From Saposhnikovia divaricata (Eukaryota; Streptophyta; Magnoliopsida; Apiales; Apiaceae): a DNA stretch of 64,000 nt. Under the pieces are notes generated by a model that had not been told where the DNA came from, made no database searches, and saw nothing but the letters and a program-made list of their open reading frames with translations. Position 1 is the stretch's first letter; each line of letters starts with the position of its first letter. A program made the translations under genes and the position numbers. Positions 33,250 to 44,556 of this stretch are shown here, in pieces. Where the stretch lies: positions 174,354,148 through 174,418,147 of the forward strand of contig CM071598.1 of the NCBI GenBank assembly GCA_036435485.1, given 5' to 3'.

Positions 33250-34428
33250 GTGGAAAGAATAAAGAATAGTGATTGGGTCTGGTGTGAGACAGCGGAAGAA
33301 ATACAAGCAGTCATTGAGAATTACTTCTTGAATTTATTTACAGCAGTAACATTGGATGGGCGTTTATCAGAAAGAGAGGAGGTAACGCAGTTAACGGAGA
33401 GTGACAAAATTGGCTTGGTGTCAAACATAACAGAGGAGGAAGTAAAAAATGCGGTCATTTCTATGCATCCTGAGAAAGCTCCAGGAATAGATGGATTTAA
33501 TCCTGCATTTTATCAATCATTCTGGGGAGTGGTAAAAGAGGACGTGGTCCAGTTTTGTCAAGATTTTATGTGCACGGGTGAGTTGCCAGCAGGGGTGAGC
33601 TAGACGCTAGTTTGCCTCATACCAAAAATCAAAGTGCCTCAAACAATGGCAGACCTACAACCAATATCACTGTGTAACGTTCTCATGAGGATACTTTCGA
33701 AGGTATTGTCTAATAGATTAAAGTCGTGTCTGGGGTCTATCATTTCAGACAAACAAAGTGCCTTTATAGAGGGTAGGTTGTTAACGGACAATGCGCTTGT
33801 GGCATTTGAGGTGAACCATTACATGCGGAGGAAGAACCAGGGTAATCATGGTGTGGCAGGTTTAAAGATAGACATATCGAAGGCGTATGATAGGATGGAT
33901 TGGGGATTTATTACAAACATGATGCACAAGTTTGGGTTCCAGCAAATTTGGATTGACAGAGTGATGAAGCTAATAAATTCGGTATCATACAGTTTTACAC
34001 ATAATGGTCAGGAATTTGGCAGTGTTAATCCAACCCGTGGGCTTCGACAGGGTGATCCTATTTCACCGTATATTTATATATTGTGTGCTGAAGGGTTAAG
34101 TGCAATGATTAGACGAAACGAAAGTGTAGGTCTTTTACATGGCTACACTATTGCCAGAGGGGCGCCCACGATTTCACATCTATTATTCGCAGATGAATGT
34201 TACTTGTTTTTCAGAGCTTTGGAAACGGAGGCAAATGTGATGAAACGCATACTGAGCAGATATGAAGAGATGTCGGGACAAGTGGTCAATTTTAATAAGT
34301 CTACAGTGGTTTTTTCTCCCAATACAACAAAAGAGAATCGTAGTAAAGTGTGTAGTCAGCTGGGTGTGTGTGCAGTTAACAACCCAGGTAACTACTTAGG
34401 TATGCCGATGATGGTTGGAAGAAGGTAA
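33250..34428 (+). pseudogene. LINE ORF2 reverse transcriptase domain
   Basis: Performs target-primed reverse transcription. Motifs: EKAPGIDGFNPAFYQSFW, ISLCNVLMRILSKVLSNRLK, DKQSAFIEGRLLTDN, KIDISKAYDRMDW (first catalytic Asp), LRQGDPISPYIYILCAEGLS and HLLFADECYLFF. The last is the F/YADD box, with the second Asp replaced by Glu. A TAG at 33601 (GVS*TLVCLIPK) replaces the usual Trp, and the frame shifts near 34425. The protein is inactive as encoded. Confidence 0.88.
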
Positions 34429-34469
34429 GTGTCCAAGTTCAAGTTTCTGTTGGAGAAAATAGAACAAAG

Positions 34470-36128
34470 TTGCAGAACTGGGGAAGTAAAGTCATTTCGA
34501 AGGCAGGGAAGGTTATTCTACTCAAAACAGCAGCACTAACAATCCCAAACTTTTGGATGAGCTTGTTTTTAATTCCAAAAGAGATTGTGTTAGGGATTGA
34601 GAGGAGGATGAATGCATTCTGGTGGTGTAATAATGGGGAAACTGGTGGAGTAAAATGGCTGGCATGGGATAGGTTATGTGATGTCAAGGAGGTGGGAGGA
34701 TTAGGTTTCAAAAGTTTAATGGACTTTAATGTAGCGATGCTAGAAAAACAAGCTTGGCGTTTGATAAATAATATAAACCCCTTGGTCACTCAATTAATGA
34801 AGGCTAAGTATTATCCGACAACAGATTTTTTAAATGCTTCTTTGGGTGCCAATCCAAGCTATGTGTGGCGAAGTATATTTGAATCACAAGCTGTTGTGAA
34901 ACAAGGTTGCAGGAGACGTATAGGGGATGGTAAGGCTACAAGAATCTGGCATGTTCCTTGGTTACCGAACATGGAGAATGGGTATATTACGAGTGTGATG
35001 TATCCAGAGCTTGCAGAGGCGACAGTTGATAGTTTGATGAGCATAGATGGGCAGACATGGGATGACGAGATACTGAGTGAGCTGTACAACGACAGGGATA
35101 AGGAACTTATTTATCAAATACCAATACCTTTGAGAAGTAAACCAGACTCATGGTTCTGGTTGCCTGAAAATAAAGGTGGTTTTAAAGTTCGTAGCTGTTA
35201 CAGACTTTTGAGGGGTGAATCTGTTAGTCAGGAGAGAGATGTGTGGACCAGATTGTGGAGCCTAAAACTACCAGGTAAGATATCTAATTTTTTGTGGAGA
35301 GTAGTAAGGGGTGTGTTGCCTACGGCAGAGGAGTTGATTCAGAAACATGTCGATTTATCACCACAGTGTACGTGGTGTCATAATTATGCAGAAGACGCAG
35401 CACATGTGTTGTTCCAGTGTTGTTTTGAACGTGAATTATGGGAAAGTACAGGTCTGCAGAGCTTAGTGTTTACTGGGGAGGTGGAAACAGCAATGGAGAC
35501 TTTCGGACGGTTTTTTCGAACAGCTACAAAGGATCAATGCGCTTTATTTGGTCTTTTTTGCTGGGGGATATGGGTGAGGAGGAATAAATGGGTGTGGGAA
35601 AAGGTGAGCATATCAGTCTTTGGTACTAAACACATGGCCATGAACTTGCTATCTAACTAGAAACGAGCTACAGCACAGGATGTACAGAATCAAAACAGGC
35701 ATGCAGTGTATACAATAACATGGTGTAAACCTGCAACTGGATGGGTTAAAATTAATATTGATGCTGCTTGTTACTCAGGGTGTGAGTTTGTAGCTGTTGG
35801 GTGTGTTGTTCGTGATGCTGGTGGCCGATTTCTGCGAGCGAGAAGTAATACAATTAGGGGAAACAGATCACCAAGGGAGGCAGAAGCAATGAGCATGCGA
35901 GAAGCTTTATCATGGGTGAAGGACTGGAGGATTAGTAATTGTGTTTTTGAATCAGACTCCAAGCTACTGATTGATGCACTTGGCGAACCAAATGGGAGTT
36001 CTTTATTTCATACAATCGTAGAGGATTGTAGGGAGATAGCTAAACACTTTGAGAATGTGTTATTTGAGTTTGTACCTAGATCTGCGAATAATGTGGCTCA
36101 TGAGATTGCGAGGATTGTAGGGAGATAG
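34470..36128 (+). pseudogene. LINE ORF2 C-terminus: zf-RVT and RNase H
   Basis: The region contains MSLFLIPKEIVLGIERRMNAFWW, WLAWDRLCDVKEVGGLGFK, the zf-RVT segment WTRLWSLKLPGKISNFLWR with CTWCHNYAEDAAHVLFQC, then, after a TAG at 35658 (Trp in relatives), an RNase H domain: KINIDAACYSG (Asp), EAEAMSMREAL (Glu), FESDSKLLIDAL (Asp) and NNVAHEIAR. A plant-type RNase H at the end of ORF2 is common in plant L1 elements. The end is shifted by an 89-bp duplication at 36021-36198. Confidence 0.85.
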
Positions 36129-36198
36129 CTAAACACTTTGAGAATGTGTTATTTGAGTTTGTACCTAGATCTGCGAATAATGTGGCTCATGAGATTGC
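36021..36198. repeat. 89-bp tandem duplication at the LINE 3' end
   Basis: GAGGATTGTAGGGAG starts at 36021 and GAGGATTGTAG again at 36110; both 89-bp copies run through CATGAGATTGC and appear identical. As 89 is not a multiple of three it shifts the RNase H frame, giving the stop at 36126-36128. Confidence 0.92.
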
Positions 36199-36403
36199 TC
36201 GAGCTTCTTATTCTAGTACAGGTCTGAAGGAGTGGTTTGATACCGCACCTAACTTTATCTTGTGTAATCTTTTGATGGATGATTATTAATATAAGCAAGT
36301 ACTTTTATTTCAAAAAAAAAAAATCAAATCGAGCTCTAAGATGTTGAATAATCATGAATAAATCATCAATTAATATGCAAGTAAATCATTAAATTTTACA
36401 TCA

Positions 36404-38193
36404 TCAATATATATATATATAAAGGAGGATACGCGGGAGTTTAGGTGGCGCTCTAAGATCGTCTCAATATATTTTTCTAATTTTTTTAGAATTTTAGGAT
36501 TTTAAACAATAATAAATATAAAAAAATATCTTTTAACATATTAGAAGTAGAATAGGTGTTCGAATTTATAGATGAGAAGAGTTCGAATTTATAGGGAAGA
36601 CATATAATTAAAAATTATTTTGAAAGTAGAATAGGTATTTAATTATAAAGCATATGATTAAAGGTTCTATTAGAAGTAGAATAGGAGTTCGAATAAACAC
36701 TAATAAATATAAAAATATCTTTTAAAGGTTCTATTAGAAGTAGAATAGGAGTTCGAATTTATAGACAACATGAGTTCGAATTTATGGAACAAAATATATA
36801 ATTTTAAGTTCTATTGGAAGTAGAATAGGTGTTTGAATATATAGAGGAGACATATAATTACAAATTTTATTGGAAGTAGAATACAAGAACGGTGGTGACA
36901 TCTTTTACGTTATTCTAAAATTATATATTTTTTATACAAGTTATTTGTACTTCTATTAGGAAAATTTTCATAAATCCAATACTAATCTCATAAAAAGTCT
37001 TCGTATTTAAAAAAAAAAAAAAAAGAACCGATGTGCTAATATAATAAAAGAATATTCTCATGCGAGAAGCCTAAATAAATACAACAGTATCTATAATATA
37101 AAGAGAAAATAAGATTTTTTTTTATTTTTTTAAAACTCCATAAATTTTAGAAAGCTTGGAGAAAATAAAAATTGGAATTCACTCTATTTTTAGGTTTTGA
37201 TTATAAGGAAAAAAGTTGTACAAGATAAGTATCATCAATAATATGTAATGAAGTTGAAATTTCGATCCCAACGAAAACGGCTCGAAACGTATTTAACGGG
37301 AAGACGGCTTACTAGAAAAGATTGTATCAGCTATAAGAATTTGATATTGATGTTATAAATTTTATTTCATTTTTAAGATTCGATTTTTATGGATAAATAT
37401 TGTTATACAACTAATATATGTAAAAGTTAGGATTTTGATCTTAACGAGAGAGCGTCTCAATAGAAGTAACCATGTTTAACGAGAAAACGGTTCACTAAAG
37501 CAAACCGTGCTGAATATTAAAATTTAATATTGATGATATAATAGAAAATAAATATATTTTAATTTTCTAGAATTTTAGGATTTTAAATATTAATAACTAA
37601 ACCGATGTGCTAACATTATCATGCGGGAAGCCTAAATAAATACAGGAGTATCTATAATATAAAGAGAGAATAAGATGTTTTTTTTTATTTTTTAAAACCC
37701 CATAAATTTTATAATGCTTGGAGAAAATAAGAATTGGAATTCATTCTACTTTTAGGTTTTGATTATAATGAAAAAAGTTGTATAAGATAAGTATCATCAA
37801 TAATATGTAATGAAGTTGGAATTTCGATCCCAATGAGAGCGGCTCGAAACGTGTTTAACGGGAAGACGACTCACTAGAAAAAGTCTATTAGAATTTGATA
37901 TTGATGTTATAAATTTTATTTCATTTTTAAGATTCTATTTTTATGGATAAATATCGTTATACAAGTAATATAGGTAAAAGTTAGGGTTTTGATATTAACG
38001 AGAGAGCGGCTCAATAGAAGTAACCATGTTTAACGAGAAAGCGGTTCATTAAAGAAAACCGTGTTGAATATTAAAATTTAATATTGATGATATAATAGAA
38101 ATTAAATATATTCAAATTTTTTAGAATTTTAGGATTTTAAATATTAATAACTAAAAAACTATCTTCTAACATTTTAGAAGCATAATAGATGTT
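36404..38193. repeat. AT-rich repeat region, possible Helitron-like 5' end
   Basis: Starts TCAATATATATATATATAAAGG with GCGGGAGTTTAGGTGG soon after, like the candidate Helitron start near 26495. At 36540-36900 the words AGAAGTAGAATAGG and GTTCGAATTTATAG recur several times. No coding capacity. 36324-36403 is A/T-rich spacer after the LINE tail. E2 begins at 38194, so any 3' end would lie beyond E2. Confidence 0.5.
37026..38152. repeat. Tandem repeat, two units of about 550-575 bp
   Basis: ACCGATGTGCTAA begins near 37026 and 37600. Both units carry in order GAAGCCTAAATAAATAC, ATCTATAATATAAAGAG, TAGGTTTTGATTATAA, AAGTATCATCAATAATATG, GGCTCGAAACG, TTTAACGAGAAA and TAGGATTTTAAATATTAATAAC. A third partial copy of the last block is at about 36485. 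Confidence 0.85.
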
Positions 38194-38682
38194 TGATATG
38201 GGCTGAAAATAAGCCCTAAAAACACATTTAATGTGGCATTAATTAGTCCAAGAATGGTCCAAACGTGGGGCCCACCAAGTGGGCCCAAAACCACAATTAT
38301 AATATTAATTTCGTAATTAATATTGGGGGTAATAAACAGCTCAGCAATAAGGGTTGGATAAGGATATTATTTCCACCAGACTTAGCCACCAAGGCATCCA
38401 ATTCAATATGGAAACTGATTCCCACAAGGAATAGATCTAGAACCTTCCCCAAAGACTTATCTACCAAGTCTCCTATTCCTACCATAATTCTAAGGCTTCT
38501 CAGCCTATATAAGGACCTGCTCCTTCACCCTCAGAACTACGTTGGCTTGATTCTCAATACGAGATACGTAGGCACTCTGTGAGGACCGATTAAGTCTCGA
38601 ACACAGAAACACCCATTAAAGCTCGAAGCTTAACCACCCTAGCATTAATTACAAATCGTAACCTAGTTTTTATTCCACAACA
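38194..38682 (+). repeat. E2 5' LTR (489 bp)
   Basis: Begins TGATATGGGCTG and ends TTCCACAACA; homologous to E1's LTR. TATA box CTATATAAGG near 38505-38514, with downstream GAGATACGTAGGCA-like and CTCACAAAG-type words shared with E1. Confidence 0.85.
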
Positions 38683-38684
38683 TT

Positions 38685-38701
38685 TGGCGCCGTCTGTGGG
38701 A
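38685..38701 (+). other. E2 primer-binding site
   Basis: TGGCGCCGTCTGTGGGA lies two bases after the LTR end, the usual sequence at this place in Tat elements. Confidence 0.85.
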
Positions 38702-38715
38702 AGAAAACATCAACC

Positions 38716-39560
38716 ATGGTTCAAACACGAAGGACAACATCGACTAAGGCCATACCCCTTAGCTCTGCTCCACCTGCCATCTTTGATCCGCTCATCACCG
38801 CTGAAGAATGACAATTACCCCCACCAACAGGGACGGTCATTCAACTTCTAACCTCTTAACCCTCAGGGACGATTCCCCATGTTGAGGGAACTTTACCCGT
38901 GACTATCCCTTAAAGCCAAGAAACTAACCCTCTTCAGATGGTGGTTTCTCCTCTTGATAGCGTTGGTCGTACGCTACCTCCGGGGGTACAGATCCACACC
39001 ACAGATCTCCCTTTGAATACCAACCCGATGTATGGGCTGCAACTATCCCCCTCAACACAGGGAACCTGGACCGAGCGGTCATGCCCTACAGATCCGAGAT
39101 CGAGAGTACGATGATTACTCTGGTCCCTATACTGATGATTCAACGTTTGAGGATGACAACGATGATCGTGATGAAGCCCCGAGGAGGCGACGTGCTAGTA
39201 AAGAACCTCGAAGGAGGTCCCAAAGAATCCATGATGAACCTCCACAAACGGCTGAGGAAAGGATTAAGGCTCATGAAGCTGAGATCCAAAGGTTGAAGGA
39301 TGATATTGCTAGAGAGCAAGCAAGGCGAAGTCTGGTTCAACCTCCTCCAGTTACAGGGAGGATTCCCATTATAAATCTGGAGAGGCCCTCAAGGAGACAA
39401 CGAAGGGCCGAAGCCCCAACTGAAAAATCGACAAGGGTGGAGACCCCCAAAAGTGACCCTAAGGATCTGATGCCCCTTGGAGATCCTGATGATCCTACAC
39501 CTCCGTTCACTGAAGAGGTAATGAATGCTCACATCTCAAGGAAGTTCAAGATGCCGACAA
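38716..39560 (+). pseudogene. gag: E2 gag, truncated
   Basis: Starts at ATG 38716 (MVQTRRTTSTKA), matching E1's MVNTRRTT. The first 110 codons contain stops (TGA near 38809, TAA near 38858 and 38911) and a frameshift near 39045. The charged region is intact (DEAPRRRRASKEP, EIQRLKDDIAREQARR), then DPMPLGDPDDPTPP-like text and NAHISRKFKMPT. There the sequence jumps into the Athila fragment (TAG/TGA follows), losing the whole capsid core. Confidence 0.82.
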
Positions 39561-40051
39561 GGGCATGAGATTAATGCTAGCTCCCAAATCACATAAGCAT
39601 TTGTCAAAAGACAACTTTCCAATGGTGCATGGAATTGTAAAGCTTCCTGGATCCTTAAGTTTAGGAGGTAATTTCTGTTGCAACACCGCACTACACTCCT
39701 CTGTCAATGCCACTGTTTCAAATTCTTCCAACCTTCTCTTTCGTGACAAAATATCCTTCATGAACTTTGCATATCTCGGCATCTGCTTCAATGCTTCAAC
39801 AAAAGGAATGTTAATGGATAGTTTCTTGAAGACCTCCATAAACTTCTGAAATTGTTTTTCTTGATCTTGTTTCTGCAAGCGTTGAGGGAATGGAGGAGGT
39901 GGATAAATATGCTTTTCTGGTATTGGTGCTTTAACTGGTTCATCTTTTCTGGATTCTTCATGCACCAACGCTTAAGGCTTTTCATTAGACTCAGATTCCT
40001 TGATAACATCTTCATCAGCTTTCTTTGAGGTCCCTTCAATATCCTTACCAC
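39556..40051 (-). pseudogene. pol: Athila protease region, truncated
   Basis: The sequence contains FPQRLQKQDQEKQFQKFMEVFKKL, IPFVEALKQMPRYAKFMKDIL and then CTIGKLSFDKCLCDLGASINLMP, an aspartic protease active site (DLGAS) of Athila type. The frame shifts near 39970-39985. The element ends within this motif, so most of the protease is gone. Confidence 0.82.
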
Positions 40052-40138
40052 TTCTTAACGATACTGCATTGCAAGTCTCCTTCCGCTCATTCTTTGGATT
40101 TGGCTCGGTGTCACTAGGAAGAGTTCCTTGTGGCCTGT

Positions 40139-40567
40139 TTAACAAGGCATTAGCAACTGCCCAATCTGATTCTCCAACGTCTTGAGAGATACTGCTTGAC
40201 TTTTAACCAACAACTTCAATTCATCCAATTCAGATTTTTCATTAAAAGATTGCCCCGCATTTGCCTGAGGCTGCTGATGAAATCCCGGAGGTTGGATTTG
40301 TTGCCTTGGAGCATACTGCTGTTGATAGCCCTGATTGAATGGCCTAGCTTGCTGACTCTGAAACTGATGATAAGGCTGTTGTGGTTGTTGAACACCTTGA
40401 TTGTTGTTCCAGCTGAAATTGGGATGGTTCCGATTGTTCGGATGATAAGTTGCTGGAGCTGGTTTCGAAGGTCGCTGAAAATTGCTCACAAACTGTGCTG
40501 ATTCAGAAGAGATTGCACACTGATTAGTATCATGTGCACCTGCACATAGCTCACAAACACTAGCAAC
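40139..40567 (-). pseudogene. gag: Athila gag C-terminus with zinc knuckle
   Basis: In the same frame as the main gag but separated by a TAG at 40568-40570. It carries CELCAGAHDTNQC (zinc knuckle), then a Q/N/P-rich stretch (QQPQQPYHQFQSQQ) and the helical LDELKLLVKSQAVSLKTLENQIGQL typical after Athila gag. It ends at 40139. Confidence 0.78.
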
Positions 40568-41473
40568 CTACTGAACTCCATAATTAGTAAGGGAATCCAC
40601 CTTCATCGTAAGAGCTTTCAACTGAGCTGTTATAGCTGTTGCTGCATTAACTTCAAGAATTCCTGCTACCTTACCTTGAGAAAGCCTCTGGGTTGGATTT
40701 TGATATTCATTCGCAGCCATCATCTCAATAAGCTCATAAGCTTCATCATAGCTCTTAGCCCACAGAGCTCCGCCTGATGCTGCATCTAGCAAAGGTCTAG
40801 ACTGTGCGCCCAACCCATTATAGAATCCATTAATAACCATCCAATCAGGCATTCCATGATGAGGACACTTTCGCAGCATCTCCTTATAGCGTTCCCAAGC
40901 CTCACACAGAGATTCACCGGATTGCTGTGCAAATTGAGTTAGTGCGTTCCTTATTGTTGCAGTTTTAGCCATAGGGAAGAATTTTGTAAGAAACTTCTGA
41001 GCAAGATCCTCCCAAGTAGTGATAGAACCGGCTGGTAGAGAATGTAACCAGCCCTTTGCCTTATCCCGTAAAGAGAATGGGAAAAGTCTCAATTTGATAG
41101 CATCATCTGACACACCATTGAATTTGAAAGTGTCACAAATCTCGATAAAGTCCCTGATGTGCATATTAGGATCCTCCATTGAAGCTCCCCCAAACTGAAC
41201 TGAGTTCTGCACCATCTGAATTGTGCTTGGCTTGATTTCAAAAGAATTAGCTGCAATGGCTGGCCTGACAATGCTAGACTGAATGTCATCGATCTTTGGC
41301 TGGGAATAGTCCTTCAAAGCCTTCGCAGTTATCACTTCAAGCTCTTTTGTTGCTTCAAGCTCTTCTTCTTCCAACTTATCTTTCAAAGTTTGAGAACGTG
41401 TTCGCATAAACAACTTAAGATCCTTATACTGGCAGAGCGAGAAAACACGTCGTGAGAGAAAAAAACTATCCAA
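40568..41473 (-). pseudogene. gag: Athila gag (capsid domain)
   Basis: A 301-residue reading frame. Capsid motifs: IKPSTIQMVQNSVQFGG, EDPNMHIRDFIEICDTFKFNG, IKLRLFPFSLRDKAKGWLHS, WEDLAQKFLTKFFP and ESLCEAWERYKEMLRKCPHHG, which are highly typical of Athila-lineage gag. The true start is probably MRTRSQTLKDK (about residue 23). The frame ends at a stop just before the zinc-knuckle region. Confidence 0.9.
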
Positions 41474-41531
41474 GTCAGTTAAGTTTAACCTCCGTTGATG
41501 TTAAACACAAATTCTGAAAATAACACCAAAG

Positions 41532-41549
41532 TCCCCGGCAGCGGCACCA
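41532..41549 (-). other. Athila primer-binding site
   Basis: Minus strand TGGTGCCGCTGCCGGGGA, close to the Asp-tRNA-type site usual for Athila (TGGCGCCGTTGCCGGGGA). It lies 6 bases inside the LTR boundary. Confidence 0.8.
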
Positions 41550-42359
41550 AAAACTTGTTGGTTCGAAAACTAACTGCGCAAGTGTACGCGGTCACAAGTA
41601 ATATAATAAATTCGTTCCCACGAAGACTTGGTGTTTGTTCAGAAATAATGCTTAAGCAACGACGTATGATTAAACAACAAACTGCTTGAATAAATACAAA
41701 GGGGGGTTTTGTTTGTATTTTTCTAATTGATTAATTAAATTAATAATAATTAATTCAAACTAATTAATTTAATTAAATGAGAATTTATATGTGAGAAAAA
41801 TATGGGATTCTAATTTCATTATTTATTTCATTTAGAATTGATGCCTTAATTTCAAAGTAATTTTGATAATTTACGAAAGCTAGTCGGGAACACGAAAATA
41901 ACATAAGCGCCTTTCAGTCTTAACTTATATCAAACCACACAAACATCCACTTAAAAAGATAGAAGTCGCGAGGACACCTTTTATGTTTAGACCCTATATG
42001 TCTATAAGATTTGAAAACATAATTGGTTTTACGAATAAATTTCTTTATTATGACTACATAGGGTGATGTGAAAAAATCCTATCACTTATCGTAAATGTAC
42101 ATGACAATTACGAACCTATGCTAACATGGCAAATTCTAAATTCCTAAATCCACTTTCGCATTCATTAGGAATTAATAATTTAGACGTTAGCTACGCATCT
42201 AATAAATTAAGCGCACCCACATTAGGCAATCTGAATTTTTATCATAATACAAATTATTAAGGCATCGAATTACTAAATTACGTAAATAAATCCATTAGAA
42301 TCCCATGACGGCGATTAGTTCATAATTGAACGAATCGACATCATGAGATTAATTGAAAC

Positions 42360-42499
<140 letters not shown>

Positions 42500-43345
42500 T
42501 AAATTAAAAATTGCGATAAATTAAATATGAAAAATTACGAGAGTTAGAAAGTAGAACCGAAATAGCTTCCAATGAAAGAAAAGAGCCCTCCAAATAATCC
42601 CCGTAAATTCTTCAACCAAAATAAATTTTAAACTAAATTTGCAAAAAATTAAAGTGTATAAAAATGAAACTAAAAATTACAAGGAAATTAGAGAGAATAC
42701 AAGAGAGAATGTTTTTCTCTCCAAATTGTTGTGTTTACAAGCTTAGAACCTACACCTATTTATAGCAAAAATTTAGCACCCCAAATTAATAAAAAAAATG
42801 AAAAACATTAAAAAGAAATTAAAAAAACAAACAGCACTCAACAATAACACTACAGCCGAAAGTATCAAACCAACTAAACTCCACAACTGTTCGGCCACTC
42901 AGGAAAAAAAAAAAAAAGATCGCAGGCTACGCGCGTGCAACACACGCGCGGCAATTGGCAGGACAGATTTGGCGCGTGCATGACACGCACGCCCAGGAGC
43001 GTGCCTTCTCCAGCAAAAAGCAGCCGACAACAGGTTTGTTCACCATTATTTCTCTCCTTTTTTTATTTTAATTGTCCACAGCAACATCAACAACATTGCA
43101 AAACAAATTAACTTGCTGGCACCACAAGTTAATTGATTAAACAAATGAATTCCTGCCGACCAACCACTAATTTGAGTCAATGTTTCGTAAAAATATTTTT
43201 TTAACCCGCACAACTCATAATCTTAAATTAATAAATAATTAATTTAATTTAGAAATTATAAAAATAAATATCTAATATTATTAGATATTTAAAAATATAA
43301 TTTTCTAATTAAATAAAATATTTATTACTATAAATAAATCCTTAA

Positions 43346-43780
43346 GTCCAAAGTTGCGGTATTTTGAGGGTCAGAAACCGGACTCCTTTTGCTTAACAAA
43401 AAATATATCAATTCAAATCGGGGTTTTCTCTTTAAGAATATATCACTTTCCATCTTTTTGTGATAATTCTATTTTCTCATTGCTCGTTCAGGTGTAAATT
43501 ACGGTCTCTTGAGGATCTGAAACCAGACTCTTTTTGCTTGGAAAAAAATATATCAATTCCAACCGGGATTTTCTCTTTAAGAATATATCACTTTCCATCT
43601 TTTTGTGATAATTCTATTTTCTCATTGCTCGTCCAGGTGTAAATTACGGCCTCTTGAGGATCTAAAACTGGATTCCTTTTGCGAAACGAAAAATATATCA
43701 ATTCCAACCGGGGTTCCAGATTTAAGAATATATCACTAAGAATTTCTTTATGATAATTCTTTTTCCTCGTAGCCAGTCCA
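43346..43780. repeat. 145-bp tandem repeat, three copies, in Athila LTR
   Basis: ATATATCAATTC recurs at 43403, 43548 and 43693, period exactly 145. Each unit has TTGAGG(A/G)TC, CCGG or CCAGACT, TTTAAGAATATATCAC and TGATAATTCT. Copy 3 is the most diverged. Confidence 0.92.
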
Positions 43781-43969
43781 CTTGATAAAATTGAGACAGA
43801 ATTCCACCGTTTTTAGCCTTTTATCGCCTAGATACCTAAAGTTGCGAGTTCTGCACAACAAATGCTGAAACACAACAAAAATGAATTAAAAGACACAACA
43901 TACTTAAGGATAAACCACCAATCTAGGCCAAAATAGCGCATAATAAGTGGATATAAAATCCACTTATCA

Positions 43970-44556
43970 GACGTCCCTAAGGTATCTTTCATAACTGACT
44001 TCGGTGTTTTCTGCTATCTTGTTATGGCTTTCGGTCTAAAAAATGCAGGAGCTACTTACCAACGACTGGTGAATAAGATATTCGCCCATCTGATTGGAAA
44101 AACCATGGAGGTCTATGTTGATGACATGCTAGTCAAGAGCCTGTTCAAGGCAGACCACATTAAGCACCTCAGAGAGGCATTCGAAGTGCTGATGCACCAC
44201 AAAATGATGTTGAATCCAGCCAAGTGTGCCTTTGGCGTTGGATCTGGCAAATTTTTTGGTCTGATGGTTTCAAAGAGAGGCATAAAGGCCAACCCTGACA
44301 AGATCAAGGCGATCTTAGACATGGAGCGACCACGCTCTATAAGAGATGTGCAGAAGTTCACAGGCCGAGTAGCGGCTTTAGGAAGATTCATCTCCAAGTC
44401 TGGTGATAAATGCTTGCCTTTCTTTCAAGCATTGAAGAAGGTGAAAAATTTTGAGTGGACCCCTGAGAGCCAAGAGGTTGAAGCCCCGTTGCTGGCCAAA
44501 CCTAGTCCCGGGGAGACTCTTTATCTATACCTGGCGGTATCTGAGCAAGCGTTGAG
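43970..44556 (+). pseudogene. pol: E2 pol copy 1: RT fragment left of E3
   Basis: Begins abruptly at the Athila LTR edge within RT (VPKVSFITDFGVFCYLVMAFG), includes EVYVDDMLVKS and RNase H connection, and runs to SEQALS, where E3 inserted. It lacks 27 bp (in frame) that copy 2 has after ESQE (AFEQLKKYM). It corresponds to 59469-60082 with few differences. Rejoined without E3 and one TTGAG it continues in frame at 58090. Confidence 0.9.

Larger units (their letters stand above)
30989..36323 (+). mobile_element. L1-type LINE retrotransposon with RNase H, decayed
   Basis: ORF1 (DUF4283 plus CCHC) is followed by ORF2 with endonuclease, RT, a zf-RVT domain and a plant-type RNase H, and then a 3' tail ending in poly-A (36312-36323). 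This is the usual plant L1 plan. ORF2 contains about three frameshifts and three internal stops. The exact 5' end and target duplication were not found. Confidence 0.88.

Noticed and set aside
36404..36440. Clear Helitron start
   Set aside because: Only the similarity to 26495 supports it and no matching 3' end is in the window, so it is given as a possibility within the repeat feature.
42798..42983. 61-codon ORF in the Athila LTR
   Set aside because: K/N/T-rich low-complexity text without domain or context.
43943..43967. Palindrome considered as a rho-independent-type terminator or CRISPR-like repeat
   Set aside because: It is the inverted sequence at the tip of an Athila LTR in a plant nuclear sequence; there is no array.
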